Assembly: GCA_018907035.1 (NCBI GenBank)
Contig: JACCIC010000215.1
Coordinates: 62,001 to 126,000 of the forward strand
DNA: 64,000 bases
DNA from: Sycobia sp. Sy_11
Lineage: Eukaryota > Arthropoda > Insecta > Hymenoptera > Epichrysomallidae
Direction: 5' to 3'
The first letter of the stretch is position 1, and every line of letters starts with the position of its first letter. A model generated the notes under the pieces. That model saw only the letters and a program-made list of their open reading frames with translations, did no database searches and had not been told where the DNA came from. Of the stretch, positions 24,591 to 37,058 are shown in pieces. The position numbers and the translations under genes were made by a program.

Positions 24591-24984
24591 GTGGAGGAAA
24601 TATTAAGTTTCATAATTATCTGACTGCTTTAGGGAAGAGTAGAATGGTGTTTTTCGCTTTCGATTTTTTGCATTCTGCTTTTAAGAATTCGTATTTATAT
24701 TCAAATTGGTTGTTGTGATTTTGCTTTTATTGCTGGTGATTTTTATTTCTACTGTCCGAGACTTTCAACTAAAAGGGAGAGCTAAATATAAAATTGTCAC
24801 TGAAAGTATTGAAGATAAACGGGCCTGGAATATATTTATACTCGATTCAAAAGTAAAGGATCGTTTATTATTTCATTTCAATCGAATACGGAAATATTAC
24901 ACAGTTCCAGCTGGTTGCTACATGAACAACTAGCTACTGGGATTACAATCCGAAAGTAATTGCGTTCAATTAATTTTAACCTTT
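24591..24984. other. unassigned stretch
   Basis: No repeat or gene recognised. Confidence 0.4.
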
Positions 24985-26208
24985 TGTAACGGTATCGCGT
25001 GTATTACTTTAGCTTGTGTATGTGAGCGTTGATTTGAGCAGGAACCACACATACACAAGCTAAACGTCGACTAAAAGTCGACCTCGCTAAGCACGCTAAA
25101 AGTCGACCTCGACGCGGCGACCGGCCACGCGTGAAGAGCGATGAGAGGGGGGAGTGAAGATGCGGCGCGGAGAGGCGCGAAGGGCAGTTATAGTTTAGTC
25201 CCGTTTTGGATAGTACGAGTAGAGCCACGTGCGCCCGAGTAGGAAGAAAAAGAAAAGCGAATAAAGCGGGGTTTTTGTGTACGTGTTTAAGACGTCCTAC
25301 GGAGGGAAGTAAGACTTCGCGACAGGTTCCGCGCTATCTGCAGCGGCGCGTCCCAAGCAAGAGAACGAGAGGAGTACGCGAGACCGAGGGGATCGTCCAC
25401 GGAAGCCGACGGTTGTTGGCATCACCGGGACCGTGCAAAAGGCCCTGAAACTCCCGCCGTCGCCCGACGCCTGTCGCGCTAATGTTTGCACCTGTTTTGT
25501 GCTTACGCATACGATGTAGGCGGATCGCTGCCGTCTGGCGCCCGCGTGTGTTTGCGCGTGCCGTCCAGCGTCGACGCTAGTACTCCTGGGAGACGCTCCG
25601 TCGTGAGTACTCTCAGGTTTGTTTACACGAGTGCGCCCTTGCGAGGCGCTCCGCCAGCGGGCGGACGAGCGTGCGAGTGTGAGAGAGAGAGCGTGCGCGC
25701 ATATTGTGGCCTGCGGGACTTCGCCGTCGTTATTGCAGGCGTGCGAGCCTCGCGGCTTTTAATATTGTAAAGCGGGAGATTATCGCGCTGCAAATAAATC
25801 TTGTACTTGAAAAGCTTGTTCGCGTTGATTTCTGTTTTTTTTTCCTCGCTGTCAGTCTCTATCTTCCCTGATCATTTTCCCGCATCGCGCTGATATTGCG
25901 CGCAGGATCCACCCACCTCCGCGGGCATGGCAAAGAGCTTCCGCCGTGCGAACTGAGCTTGCTGCAGACGTGGTGCTCGTAACCAGAGCACCGGACACGA
26001 GACAAGTAAATAAGCTCGCGCCTTCACGAGTCGATTCTTTTTGTTGTAACAGGCCGGCGCGTCGTGGCGCACCGAGACTCTACCACAGACGGGCGCTTGT
26101 TCCCCAGATGGCGAGAAGAAGGAGCATTGTGAGTTACGCGCAGGTCGTGCAGGAGCGGCCGCGCATCGAGTTTCGAACTGGAGTTCGCATGATCGGATCC
26201 ACTCCGTT

Positions 26209-26211
<3 letters not shown>
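24985..26211 (+). mobile_element. solo LTR
   Basis: Begins TGTAACGG and ends CCGTTACA, a perfect 8-base inverted repeat. GC-rich, with an AATAAA polyadenylation signal on the + strand at 25793-25798 and a 15-bp hairpin near the 5' end (25010-25062). The right end abuts a TA array. The 4-base flanks (CTTT, ATAT) do not match, so it is not a clean single insertion. Confidence 0.6.

Positions 26212-26247
<36 letters not shown>
26212..26247. repeat. (AT)18 between two LTRs
   Basis: Lies exactly between CCGTTACA and TGTGACGG. Confidence 0.95.
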
Positions 26248-26250
<3 letters not shown>

Positions 26251-27185
26251 GACGGGGAACGCAAGCACTACGTGCGCTTGCTTTCCCACGTCCCGTTGCT
26301 CTCTCTCTAGCCGTAGCCTGTAAATATTTATTTGTATATTTCCATGTATAAATGTTGATCTGTTATAGGCCGACGCACAGCTACACCGGCGGAGAGGTAA
26401 GTGGGAGAGAGCGGGGAATGGGGAGAGACGGCCACGCGCGCAAAGGATTAGATAGAGAGAAGGCCGCGAGCTTTGAACACGCGTTTTAGCCGGCTTTTCG
26501 CTCCACTCGTTTTGTTTTCCCCTTGCTGCTAGGGTGCCGTGTCAGATCGCGTACGGGAACACGCCTCGTGCTCCTAGTGTTTCCCCTCGCCACGTACCTC
26601 GTCTTCGGGGAGGGTACCTGATCGGACGCGCGTGTTGTGCCACGGTGTTGTGGGTGTGTGCAGTGCACATGCGCCGAGCACGAGTTCGAGCGGACGAACT
26701 GTCGTCCGACCCCGTCTCCGCGGAATAACCGCCCCATCCCGGGGCTTCTGGACGCCGACGTCACCGCCGCTCCCGGCGAAGGAAGGCGCTGCTGCCGGCC
26801 GAGGACGCGCTGCGGGACCAACGAGCTCCGACTCGCTGTTAGTGGCAGCCTCTTTTCTCTCTCTCTCTCACTTCCCGAACTCCTCGCGCGCCGTCGCCTC
26901 GGCGACCCTCGGCCTGCGTCCCGCACGCCTCGCATATAGGCGCTGCCTTATACTTTCAACGCTGCGCTATTAAAGCCTGTTTAAATTTTAATTGTTGTTA
27001 TTCTATTATTTCAAGTGTGCTCCATTAGCCGCCCTACCTCACGCGCAATCCTGAACGCGATATTTCGCCCTTCGCGAACCGCCCCTCTCCCTCGCCGGAA
27101 TCATTCGGGGCTAAGCCCAGCCGGGCACAGATTTGCAACGGCCGTGCCCGCCGTCCTCGTGCTCGAGGCGGACACGCGTACCGTT

Positions 27186-27188
<3 letters not shown>
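26248..27188 (+). mobile_element. solo LTR inside a TA array
   Basis: Begins TGTGACGG and ends CCGTTACA, flanked by ATAT on both sides. 941 bp, GC-rich, ATTAAA near 26969. The first 45 bases contain a long imperfect hairpin (GGGAACGCAAGC with GCTTGCTTTCCC). Different in body sequence from the LTR at 24985. Confidence 0.65.
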
Positions 27189-27234
<46 letters not shown>

Positions 27235-28762
27235 CAAATCTAATAATCTAGATAATATTTTCTTAAATGTAATTTTGTTAGATACATGAAGCTGAAAAAT
27301 AATTATTTGTTGTATTCTTCTATATCACTGACAAAATATTTTCTAATATCAAGTAAATATTTATGTGCCTTGAATCGGATAAAGAATGATTTCATAAATT
27401 AAAACAAATATTTTCTTAGATTGCGAAATAAATTACTTAACATAAGAATACCAGACTCTAAAAAATTCCTTTATGAAGAACTTATTCGCTCAAATTAAAA
27501 CAACATAAGTTAGATATTTTACAACATGCGTTCAACTAAAACGAATGAGTGATGGATTTCTCGAACTTACAAAAAACTAAGAATTTACTAAAAAAAATAA
27601 GAATTTATTTACCTAGATTACCTCATATTTTTTATTATTTCTGAATTCCACGCAAAAATTATTTTCTTATATCTAGAGATTATTTATCACCCTAAATAAC
27701 AAATTTCCTATTTTTTAGCTCATATAGAAAAATATCAATCTTATATCATTTTAATTCAAGCGAACAAATTCTTCATGAAGATGGGAGCTAAAACTTGCTC
27801 AAAGCTCAGAAAATCCTGCCTAAAATATTCCTCCAAAAGTATTAGCTTGATCTCTGTTGCAAGGCGCTACTCAAAAGACAGATAGCAAATAATTTTATCT
27901 TTCCAAAAATGAACGTGACCCTGGTTACGAGGCGCTCCTCAAATGACCAGCGGAATTAAACCAATTTTAGTTCTACCTAGATTAATTTCTACCTGCCTCG
28001 TTTCAATTCCCCACGTGGAAACACCGGGTATTCGAGCGGCAAATAGCGCGGATTTACAATTATTATATACATCTGGCTGATTTTAACATATTTATTTCTA
28101 CTATTCATTTAAATAATTGTTATCGTTTTATTGTTTGTTACAGACGCATGTCAATTTATTGAATAAAGCAATTTATGATCAAGTTATTGAATAAACGTAA
28201 TTTATATTTTTGTTACTAATATATGTAATTATTTTTCTGATCCGCCACCCAATTCTGAAAATACTTCCTCCCCTCTCAAATTACTCTAGAAAGTACCGCA
28301 TAAGCTATCCCGAGGAGGGTAGGCACGTTACAAATGGAAGAATTTATTTTCCTGATTTTAAATTTTTAATTATTAGTTTAAGAAAATATAATCTTTAGAT
28401 AAAAAAATATTTATTTAATTTATAATCTCAGCCATCCATTTTCTAGAAAATTTGGACTAAAATCTAGGAAATAATTAATTAATCGATGAAATTATTTTCC
28501 TGGTGTTAAATTTGAATTTATTGGTTTAAGAATATATTTTCTCAAAATAGGAAAATATTCATTTAGTTTCCAATATTTGTGTTCTGTTGTTAAGAAAATA
28601 TAAGCTTTATTTTAGTAACCTCTTACTTGGTTTACGTTTATACGATCACTTGTGTTTCGGTAATATAAAGCGAACGGAGCAATAACTACTAACGAGCCAA
28701 AAACCCCGTCCGCATCTGGTTGCTTGTACGTGCTGAATAAGGGTTTTCAGGTATAGATGTAG
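27189..28762. other. AT-rich stretch, possible LTR 3' end at 28332
   Basis: (AT)n 27189-27230, then mainly unrecognised AT-rich DNA. A CACGTTACA at 28324-28332 after moderately GC-rich sequence resembles the ends of the LTRs nearby, but I find no matching start. Confidence 0.35.
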
Positions 28763-28778
28763 AGAGAGGGAGAGAGAG

Positions 28779-28831
<53 letters not shown>
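28763..28831. repeat. (GA)n microsatellite
   Basis: Mostly pure GA repeat. Confidence 0.95.
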
Positions 28832-28833
<2 letters not shown>

Positions 28834-29599
28834 ACATAGACATCTAGGTAAAGAGTGACAGAGAAAGATAGGTAGCTAGATACTTAGATGGTAGATAGGG
28901 AGGTGAAGCGAGAAAGAGAGTGAGAGTGAGAGATGCTCCGTATGTAGAAAATATTAGTAGCTCCTGTAAATTAAGAAAAGATTTTTCGAATAGTGAAAAA
29001 CTGTCTTCGGTCGAGTGCGTTTCGTGACTAATGTCGAGACACTACGATCGTTACTGCGTCGTTCAGTTGTAATTTGCGCCGTCGCCATTTGTATTAACCA
29101 CTCTGTGTGTTATTCGTCGCCGTTGTTCTGCTGTCAAATTGCGTGGTTTATTGAGTGCAGTTGTGTGCGATCGAGAATACCTCGGATTCATTTGCACTTG
29201 TTTCGGAACCAGTTCACGGCCGAGTTGTCGACGTGAACCGTTCCTGGACGAGAGTCTGCAACGGCTTGTACGAAACTGTCCAGGACGGAAGTGTATCGCT
29301 TGACAGGACGTATCGTTTCGAACTTGGACTCTCCTCGTACCCATCTTCCACATATGGTGCGTCGTTGCGGAGAAAAGGTTGCAGTGATTTTTGCATAATG
29401 CATCGATGCATTACTATTTTGTTTTCATATAATAACCTTCTGATTCAAAATTTTGTTTTCTTACATTAAGAACATATTTATTTATATACGTATTGCATAA
29501 CTCTGTGCTATATAGACTGTATAAAAACAATTAAATACAATCGACCCAAATAGCCCCTATGCGCTGGTCTTACAGAAATACCCCCGCGTTATAGGAGTC
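28832..29599. other. unassigned stretch before the Gypsy pol
   Basis: Moderate GC; no gag or protease recognised. Could be foreign flank or a heavily decayed upstream part of the element. Confidence 0.35.
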
Positions 29600-29600
29600 G

Positions 29601-30461
29601 AAACTGATAGATAGAGGTGTGCATCAACACATCAAAACAGTGGGACGACCACTGAGTCAGCCAGCGAGTCGACTCGGTCCGGAAAAACTCGCCGATGTGA
29701 AAGAGCAATTTAATGAAATGCTGCAAAAAAGCTTTATTAGTGCTTCGAAAATCGCATGGACCGGTCCCATCCACATAGTCCAGAAAAAGGACAACACGTG
29801 GAGATTTTACGGGGACTACAGACAATTGAACGCGATAACCATTCCCGATAAATACCCTGTACCCCATCTGCAGAACTTTCCCAACTTTCTGAACGGGAAG
29901 ATTGTATTTTCATAGCTTGATATTCAGAAAGCTTTTTATTCGATTCCTATTGCGGAAGAGGACCGAGATAAAACGGCCGTTATAACGCCGTTTGGCCGCT
30001 TCGAATAGTGCGTTATGGCGTTCGGATTTAGAAACGTGGCACAAACCTTCCAACGCTCTATTGAAAGCACTCTCGGTGACCTTCGCTGCGCGTTCGTATA
30101 CATAGATGATATACTTGTCGCGTCAGGTGTCGCAGAATTACGTAAGCGCGACCTCGATCTAGTACTTCAGAGACTAAATCAATACAACCTCCGTTTGAAC
30201 ACGGACCAGTACGAGATCGAGAAATCTCAGCTAGAATTCCTCGGGCATACGATTAACAAGGCAGGTTTCAAGCCCACACCCGTTAAGGTAGCAGCAATCA
30301 AAGAATTTGCTTGCCCAAAAGACCCCACGGAATTTCGACGGTTTCTGTGGATGATCAATTTCTACCGCGGTTCGATACAACAAGCGGCACAAATGCAAGA
30401 GCCCCTAACCAAATTCCTGATAGGCGCGAAAAAAAGACTCTCGCCTCATCAAATCGAATAA
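29601..30461 (+). pseudogene. Gypsy reverse transcriptase
   Basis: RNA-dependent DNA polymerase domain. Motifs: KKDNTWRFYGDYRQLNAI, DIQKAFYSIP, the active-site FVYIDDILVA near 30092-30121, LEFLGHTINKAGFKPTP. In-frame TAG codons at 29913-29915 and 30006-30008 break an otherwise continuous frame. Confidence 0.85.
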
Positions 30462-30950
30462 AGTAGACGACGAAGCATTTAACAGGTGTAAAGCCGCAAT
30501 CTGTAACGCAGCAGAGTTCGCTTTCCCCAGCGAGAAAGCGGCAATCCGCTTAGTTACGAATGAATCTGACATTGCGATGGGCGCTGCGTTAGAACAGAAG
30601 ATCGACGACGCAGACGGGAAACCCGCCGCCTTCTTCAGTAAGAAGTTGAACGATGCCCAGCGCTAATACTCGGCATACGATAGAGAACTCACTGCGATCT
30701 ATTATTCGGTACGCAGGTTCTACTACTATCTAGAAAGCCGACATTTTACCGTGGTCACAGACATCAAGCCATTGGTGCACGCACTCGCACAAAGCCAAGA
30801 CAAAGCACCAGCAATTAAATGCAGGCAGCTGACGTACTTGGCTCAGTTTGACCTGAAGATCACATATATCCCAGGCGTAGAGAACTCGGGCACAGACGTG
30901 CTCTCGAGAGTCGACACATTCCAATCGCCAAGGATGACCGACTGGGCTTA
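30462..30950 (+). pseudogene. Gypsy RNase H
   Basis: After a frameshift near 30460: AFNRCKAAICNAAEF, ESDIAMGAALEQKID (the usual Asp before it is Asn), YDRELTAIYYSVRRF, VVTDIKPLVHA, YIPGVENSGTDVLSRV. One in-frame stop at 30664-30666. Confidence 0.8.
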
Positions 30951-30974
30951 AGCGGAAAACGCGACGAACGCACC

Positions 30975-32607
30975 ATGCGCGAACGTCAGGCTAATATAAA
31001 TGCATTCCGTCTACCTGCGCTATTCGACGCAAAACGTCTTGCTCACGAACAAGACAAAGACCCAGAGCTCGAGAGAATTCTACGCAGCCCTGATGCTTCT
31101 CTTAAGCTAAAACACTTATTATTCAACGACAATGACCTCGTGCTGTTTAACTGTGAAATCCAGGGAAACACAATTCGACCATACAAACTGGAGAGCTTGC
31201 GGGACGAACTTATTGCGATCTTCCACGATAATGCTCACTCGAATGCGAAGGTCACTGACCGGTTAATCAGACAATATGTTTGGCTGGAAATGCACAACGG
31301 CATCACAGACTGGTGCATGAAATGCTTAAATTGCCAGGCCGCCAAGGTTACCCGTCATAATAAGACCGTCCCGAACAATTTTGTTGTTCCGAACGGCCGA
31401 TTCCAACATGTCCATATTGACATAGTCGGACCATTACCGGAATCGGACGGGTGTTCCTATGTATTGACATATATATTCCTATGTAGTCGAAATTAAGTTT
31501 TATGTAACTTGGATTGCGAGGTTCGGTACTACAACGCGAGTAACAACAGATCAAGGAACACAACTAGAGTCGCAGTTCTTCAAAGAGCTATTCCAATTCG
31601 TCGGGTTCGAAAGGATCCGCACCACGACATAGCATCCTGCAACTAATAGAATGGTGGAGCATTGGCACCGGGATCTCAAGGCAGCATTCATAAGCCATGG
31701 GGACAATTCCGAGTGGCCACGACTTCCATCCACCGTCCTACTCGGACTTAGATCCCGAGTCAGGGGCAGCTCAAGAGCGAGCCCGGCCGAGTATTTATAC
31801 GGTACGTACTTGCATATCCCGGGAGTATTTTACACTCCCGACGACGTCGAACCCAACGACGGTATGTTCCTCAGAGAGCTGAAGGAACACATGCGTATGA
31901 TAAGGCCGGTGCCCGTAGATGTGCATGCGTTTATTTTAAAACACTTACACGAGTGCACCCGCGTCTTCCTACAGCGTGAGGCCAAACGTACTCTGTTGCA
32001 TCGTCCTTATATGGGACCTCATCGCGTTATTGATCGTAGCCACGACGAAAACACTCTTGTTATAGGGGTCAATGGCACACACAGAACGGTTAGTACTGAA
32101 CACGTTAAGCCAGCGTTTTATATGGAAAGCGACTCCGACATGTACAGCGAGATCCGCAGTAGTCCGCGACGCGACTTACGCAATCCCATCGAGGAGGAGT
32201 TAGAGAGATTACATAACCGGCAATCGACGCCACGCGCGATACAAGATTGCCGGAATTCGAGATTCTCCCGCCCTATTCCGGTAATAGCGATAGGGAGAAC
32301 AATACATGCTACGAGTCAAGCTGCAGACGAAGCAAATTTCGATTCCGCGCGCAAACACTCGGACGCACAGTCGGTAAACCAGGACGCCACACACCCCATC
32401 GGCACTAACTATTCGGTTACGATAAGCGAATGCGATGATCTCTCCATTTCGACGATACCGCGACAGAGAACACAGGTTAGGAAACAAACAACTACTTCTC
32501 CAAAGCACACAAAACACCGACCTAATATCTTAAGGAAAAATACGTTGAAGGAGGCACACAGTGTGACAGCTTTACTGACAGACTGGGCGATTGTTGATCC
32601 AATTTGA
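30975..32607 (+). pseudogene. Gypsy integrase with C-terminal extension
   Basis: Zn-binding His-Cys motif (HDNAHSNAKV then CMKCLNCQ), first catalytic Asp in FQHVHIDIVGPL, second in RVTTDQGTQLE, Glu in NRMVEHWHRDLK. Frames change near 31470 and 31640. The last 318 codons are open, covering the integrase C-terminus and a ~150-residue Ser/Thr/Arg-rich tail. The equivalent tail exists in the - strand element at 23469-23726. Confidence 0.8.
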
Positions 32608-32645
32608 CAAAGCAATAACTTACGTTCTAATGTTTTGTTAAATAG

Positions 32646-33290
32646 GTACGAGAGCCCCGTCTTCTGTCTTAAGCGCAAGTTGAGACGGAGCTCACGAGGC
32701 TTGAAAACTGGGAAAACGCACAACCTCCCAATAACTAGGCCCGGAAGAGATGACGCCTACCTAGCACGTGCGCAATTGCTCGAGTTCAGAACGGCATTCT
32801 TGGCGAGGTACGAACGCGAGACAATAACCCTCACAAAATCAATGCGGAATAGCGTCGCGCGCGAATGCAGCGACTTCACGTATAACATTTTGCAAATAAT
32901 AGTGAACGGAGAGCTGGCTCTCGAGCTATTTCTTTACAATATCTGAATACGAATAAGCCCTCTTAGCGTAAGATAGCTGTTCGATTCCTTCGGATTTAAA
33001 CAAATAGAGATCGTAGAGACAAATTGCAAGGCATCCAATACTATAGCGGTACACTATTCAGCTGAGATCCAGGTGAAGGCTTCGCTAAAAATGCTGCGTT
33101 TCAAATACAATACCGGAGGCAATTCTGCTGTTCGGGTCATCACTCTCGCATATCGCACCGAGATTGAACCTCAAACGGAACCAGTTAATGTTAAGTTAGA
33201 TCCTCGCTTCCTCCGCGCGCTCCACAGCCGCAGTGTTGCGGAGATTTTTCGCGCGAGAGCTCAAAAGCGAGCAGTTTATAAACCTGCATG
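32646..33290 (+). pseudogene. ORF3 of the CsRn1-like element, unknown function
   Basis: Opens directly after an acceptor-like GTTAAATAG (ends 32645). The first block carries ARYERETITLTKSMRNSVAR and ends at 32943; after a stop near 32970 the same region continues as TNCKASNTIAVHYSAEIQVK and AVRVITLAYRTEIEPQTEPV to 33290. Conserved with 23039-23324, including the acceptor position, which suggests a spliced product. No transmembrane segment or fusion-peptide-like stretch is seen, so it does not look like a standard env. I do not recognise it. Confidence 0.5.
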
Positions 33291-33479
33291 ACATCGCGGG
33301 CCCTCCACCATCATTCATCGGCAGTAGAATCGATTTCGACACGTCGATCAAGAGATACACGGGCAAACAGGATAGGACCTATCATTAGGATAGACTGGCA
33401 ATATTCCCGACCGGTTTATGAGACACAAAGACCTCTCGAGTCTCGAGAATTCGCGACAATAATTACTTCAGAGATGGAT

Positions 33480-34455
33480 TTCTAAGCATGCCCTTCGTAG
33501 AGACACTCGCCACCCTGGAGCTCATGAACTGTAAGCGGTTAATAATCAGGTCAGCATATCTCCCCATGAAATTTTAGTATAGCTAGTTTTTCCATCACTG
33601 CCCTACAGGTAAATTTTTCCTCTACTACAATACAGGCTACTAGTCTGTAAGTAACTTTGTATGCGACATCACATTGTAAAAACTTATTGTAACGAGTGTG
33701 ATCCTTACCACCATTTTATAAGAGAAATTTATATAATTTTGGTTTTTGTTATGTATTTTTCCCATTGTGTATATGTATATCATTTTTTTTTTTAATTTTT
33801 TTTTTTAATCTTTAATAAAAAAAAGGTCGGTATACCTGTTCGTAACGCAGAAGCGGACCCTAAAACGCTTACAGATTAAAGATTGCGCAAGCATCGATCA
33901 CGAGACGCACATCAGCTTGATACTCGAAGCAGTAGTCTTGGGGCTGAATGTACTATAGCACGCGGATTTCAGTTTTCCCGCAAACCCCTAGGACGATACG
34001 GTCTATTATCCGCTTCCACACATCGCCGGTTGGAAAATCATCCGTGAGTTAGTTTTAGCTAATAACTGCTACGCGGACTATGCGATAACGCGAATAATAG
34101 AAACCTCACCGGAAATTACTTCCCTGGACATTCGTGGCACCAGCCCGCCGCAGCACCTCTCACTCAGAGAGCTCCGAGATGTCCAGGAACTCACCATCGG
34201 GTATTACAGAGGTATCAACGAGCTGTCCCTAGACATCTCAACCTCTAGAATATCCTACCTCACCGTGATCAACAGCCTAGGCAGGAATAAAACCAAGGAA
34301 ATAGATCACCGAGGGATTTTTAACCTCCTCCGTTATAGCGACATATTCCGTATACGATTGGAGAACTGTAAGCTTAATCTATCACCCTTGACGATAAGAA
34401 AAATCGAGCAAAGGGGCGCATTTGTACTGTCTTTCAAAAAGTGCATCGTCATATA
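33480..34455 (+). pseudogene. LRR-like reading frame between pol and LTR
   Basis: In one frame from about 33857 to the stop at 34455, broken by two TAG codons (near 33955 and 33990), are repeated LxxLxI-type phrases: LKRLQIKDCASI, IIRELVLANNCYAD, ITSLDIRGTSP, VQELTIGYYRGI, NELSLDISTSRI, ISYLTVINSLG, FRIRLENCKLNL. A further one, LATLELMNCKRL, lies near 33510, separated by a non-coding-looking AT-rich gap (33560-33830). Spacing and the Asn/Cys positions recall ribonuclease-inhibitor or F-box type leucine-rich repeats. It ends 112 bases before the polypurine tract, so it lies inside the element. Origin (captured host gene or rapidly evolving ORF3 end) unknown. Confidence 0.45.
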
Positions 34456-34579
34456 GCGTGATAAAAGTAGATTCTAGGCGTTACTAATAGGTTAAGCCAC
34501 TTGTAAATACATGTACTAAAGGAAAAACCCTCTCCTACTTTTTTTGCGTATACACAAAAACTCAAAGAAAGGGGAGTGA

Positions 34580-34735
34580 TGTGGGGTTATCTCTCACATA
34601 GGTTAAGTTAGTCACATAAGTCCACCGCTCGAGTGACACTTTAGTACCAAGTGCAAGCGCCGCACTATTAGTGAACAGTCGAGTGAAGACTGTCGGAGAG
34701 GCCAGTAGCTAGTCAGCTCGCTAAACCAGCCTCGA

Positions 34736-34784
<49 letters not shown>

Positions 34785-34857
34785 GAATAAAGTTATATTC
34801 TATACTAAAAAAAACACAGTCTCAGCTCATTCGACTCATCCTGATTTATGAGATAAC
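34580..34857 (+). repeat. LTR of the CsRn1-like element (copy 1)
   Basis: Starts TGTGGGGTTATCTC just after a polypurine tract; contains an internal (TA)n at 34738-34782 and AATAAA at 34787-34792; ends ATGAGATAAC. GTTATCTC and GAGATAAC are inverted near the ends. It is followed by TGGTAACCCGATAGTGG, a weak match to a tRNA-Trp-type primer site. Confidence 0.5.
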
Positions 34858-34955
34858 TGGTAACCCGATAGTGGAGTTGTTGGCACGATCACGCCGCTGG
34901 AGTCCGGCACGGAGTTGGCGCGAAAGGTATCTAAGCATTCTGCCACCAAACCGAC

Positions 34956-36383
34956 AGTATGTTTGTGTTTCAAATGAACAGAATTCGAATAAATATTTTT
35001 TGAATTAGAATCAATACACTTTTACTTTTATGAAATTGACTAATTTGCATTTAAGATTTTTTTCAGTGTTTAGTACAATGTAAAATTATAATTTACAGTA
35101 AATTTCAAATGATTTTTTCGAAATAGTTCGTATATGAGCCAACTATTGTTTTAATTAAAGTGGTCATAATAAATAATCTCCAATCGTGCATTAGTTTTAT
35201 AAATATGGTAAAGCCTTAAAACTATGTAAATAAATTTTGATTCATAAGTTACAATGTAAAATTACAATTTACAATTACAAGTTTTCTTCGAATTACAATG
35301 ACAGTTACAAAATCCACTTTGAAAAAATTACCCTTGAAAAGTAAATTTTTTTTTAAAAATGAAGTCACATTATAATAATTATAAAATATTTTAAAAAATT
35401 ATTAAAATAATTTTCTGCTAAACTTTTCTCAGGTTAAATATCATTCAAATTCAAAATACTATTCAAATAATGTTAATAGGACCCATTTTAATAATAGCTT
35501 TATTTTAGTTGTATTTTTTCAGTTCGGCGATAATTTAGTAACGTAATTGACTTATCAAATATTTAATTAATGTATGTGTAAAAAATACTCTACGTATAAA
35601 AAATATATTACCTATAGATAATTTATCTATGATATTTCTGTAAAAAGTCAAGAATCCTACCTCAGAGTCCCTGAAACATTGTGAGCGGTGTGGCTGTCGT
35701 CCCCCGCCCTATTTATCTCAATATTTATGATTTTTAGGGAGCTCCTTACGCATAACGTAACAGCTTTAGACGAAAAGTGAATATTTATTCCTAAATCCAC
35801 GAAAATTCTAGAAATATATGTGCAATAACTATATGTTTCTGTATTTTGAATATATAACTTTATTTTTTCTTTTTACTTCTTACTTAAAATAGTTAATGTA
35901 TTATATTTAATATGTAATATTTCTCTATTTAATAAAAACATTAATATGACAACAAAATCGCTTTGATAAAATTAACTTAATATTGAGATAATCATGATGA
36001 CTATTGCCAGTAATTTATAGGCGCCAAAACTACTAAAAATAAACCGATCACCTCCAAGTTTTGAATACGTTTCTATACGGTCAGGATTAGATGATATATT
36101 TTTTATTGTAAATTTAACAGAAAAAAAAATAACACAAAATGATGGCAACATAGCTAGTTGCTTGTATATCGGTGGACTGCCTGCTAGGCATCGTACAACA
36201 TGCGTGCAGATGGAGAGGTAATAAACAGTGAGAGTAAGAAATAGAAAGAGACGAAACAGTATAGAGGATACTCGCGGGTACATGCAGGTACATGGTATGG
36301 CAACACCCACCAACATTGAGTAATTCATATCAATCCCCTTAGATTTTCCTTTACTCCTCTCCTCCCTCTCTCATTCTCTCTCA

Positions 36384-36417
<34 letters not shown>

Positions 36418-37058
36418 TTTCCTCTTTCTCTGTCTTCTCCATACAAGGTAGTTATGTACCAAATATGATTATATACGATTATATATATACTCCAAAAATA
36501 TAGAAAGCAATAAAATAATTTTTGAAAAAGTTTAGTCTATAATTAGCAGCTTTTTCGAGATCTATTAAATTCGTAAACAGAGATCAATTACTGACAATGG
36601 CCATGAATATTGTCTCAATGTTAAATTAATTTTTTTAAAGCGTACATATATTTTGTTGCAACTTAATTATTTTAGTTAAATAGAGAAGCATTGCAAATTA
36701 AATCAAACATACATTTTTTTAGTTCCAAGTAAAACGTATGTCATAGAAATAAGTCTATACTGAAAAAAAAAATTATATACATTTAAATAAAAGGCTTCTT
36801 CATATAACATTAATCAACCATTTATGCAAAATAAATAAATTATACATTTAAAGTACTGAATATTTAGCTAAATACAGTAAATATTTTTTTGATCTATGAG
36901 AACTGAGAATTTAAACAAAATATCAAATTCACCTGTAATATCTTAACTTATTAGACCGTCATTTTCGTAATCTTCAACGATGTAAACATATACTATATAC
37001 TATATTGCAATAAATACCAACTATATTTACATATTCTTCCATCATTTTTATTGTATTA
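34956..37058. other. AT-rich intron stretch in copy 1
   Basis: No gene recognised. A (TC)n tract lies at 36385-36410. A 118-codon open frame on the - strand at 35972-36328 is hydrophobic but lacks any recognisable family. Confidence 0.4.

Larger units (their letters stand above)
29600..34955 (+). mobile_element. CsRn1-like Ty3/Gypsy element, 5'-truncated, with extra 3' reading frames
   Basis: Order: RT, RNase H, integrase, ORF3, an LRR-like frame, polypurine tract (GAAAGGGGAGTGA, 34567-34579), LTR (34580-34857), then a primer-site-like TGGTAACCCGATAGTGG and GC-rich leader to about 34955. The start HIKTVGRPLSQPASRLGPEK and the RT text are what I remember for the CsRn1 clade. Gag and the true 5' LTR are missing. 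Many stops. Confidence 0.7.

Noticed and set aside
25004..26973. Many 60-150-codon frames
   Set aside because: All within solo LTRs; GC-rich DNA with few stops on both strands; no protein family recognised.
28324..28332. LTR 3' end (CACGTTACA)
   Set aside because: No matching TG start or target duplication found; may be chance.
35972..36328. 118-codon hydrophobic open frame on the - strand, repeated at 42442-42798
   Set aside because: Preserved only because the block was recently duplicated; no homology recognised, no splice or promoter signal, AT-rich low-complexity composition.
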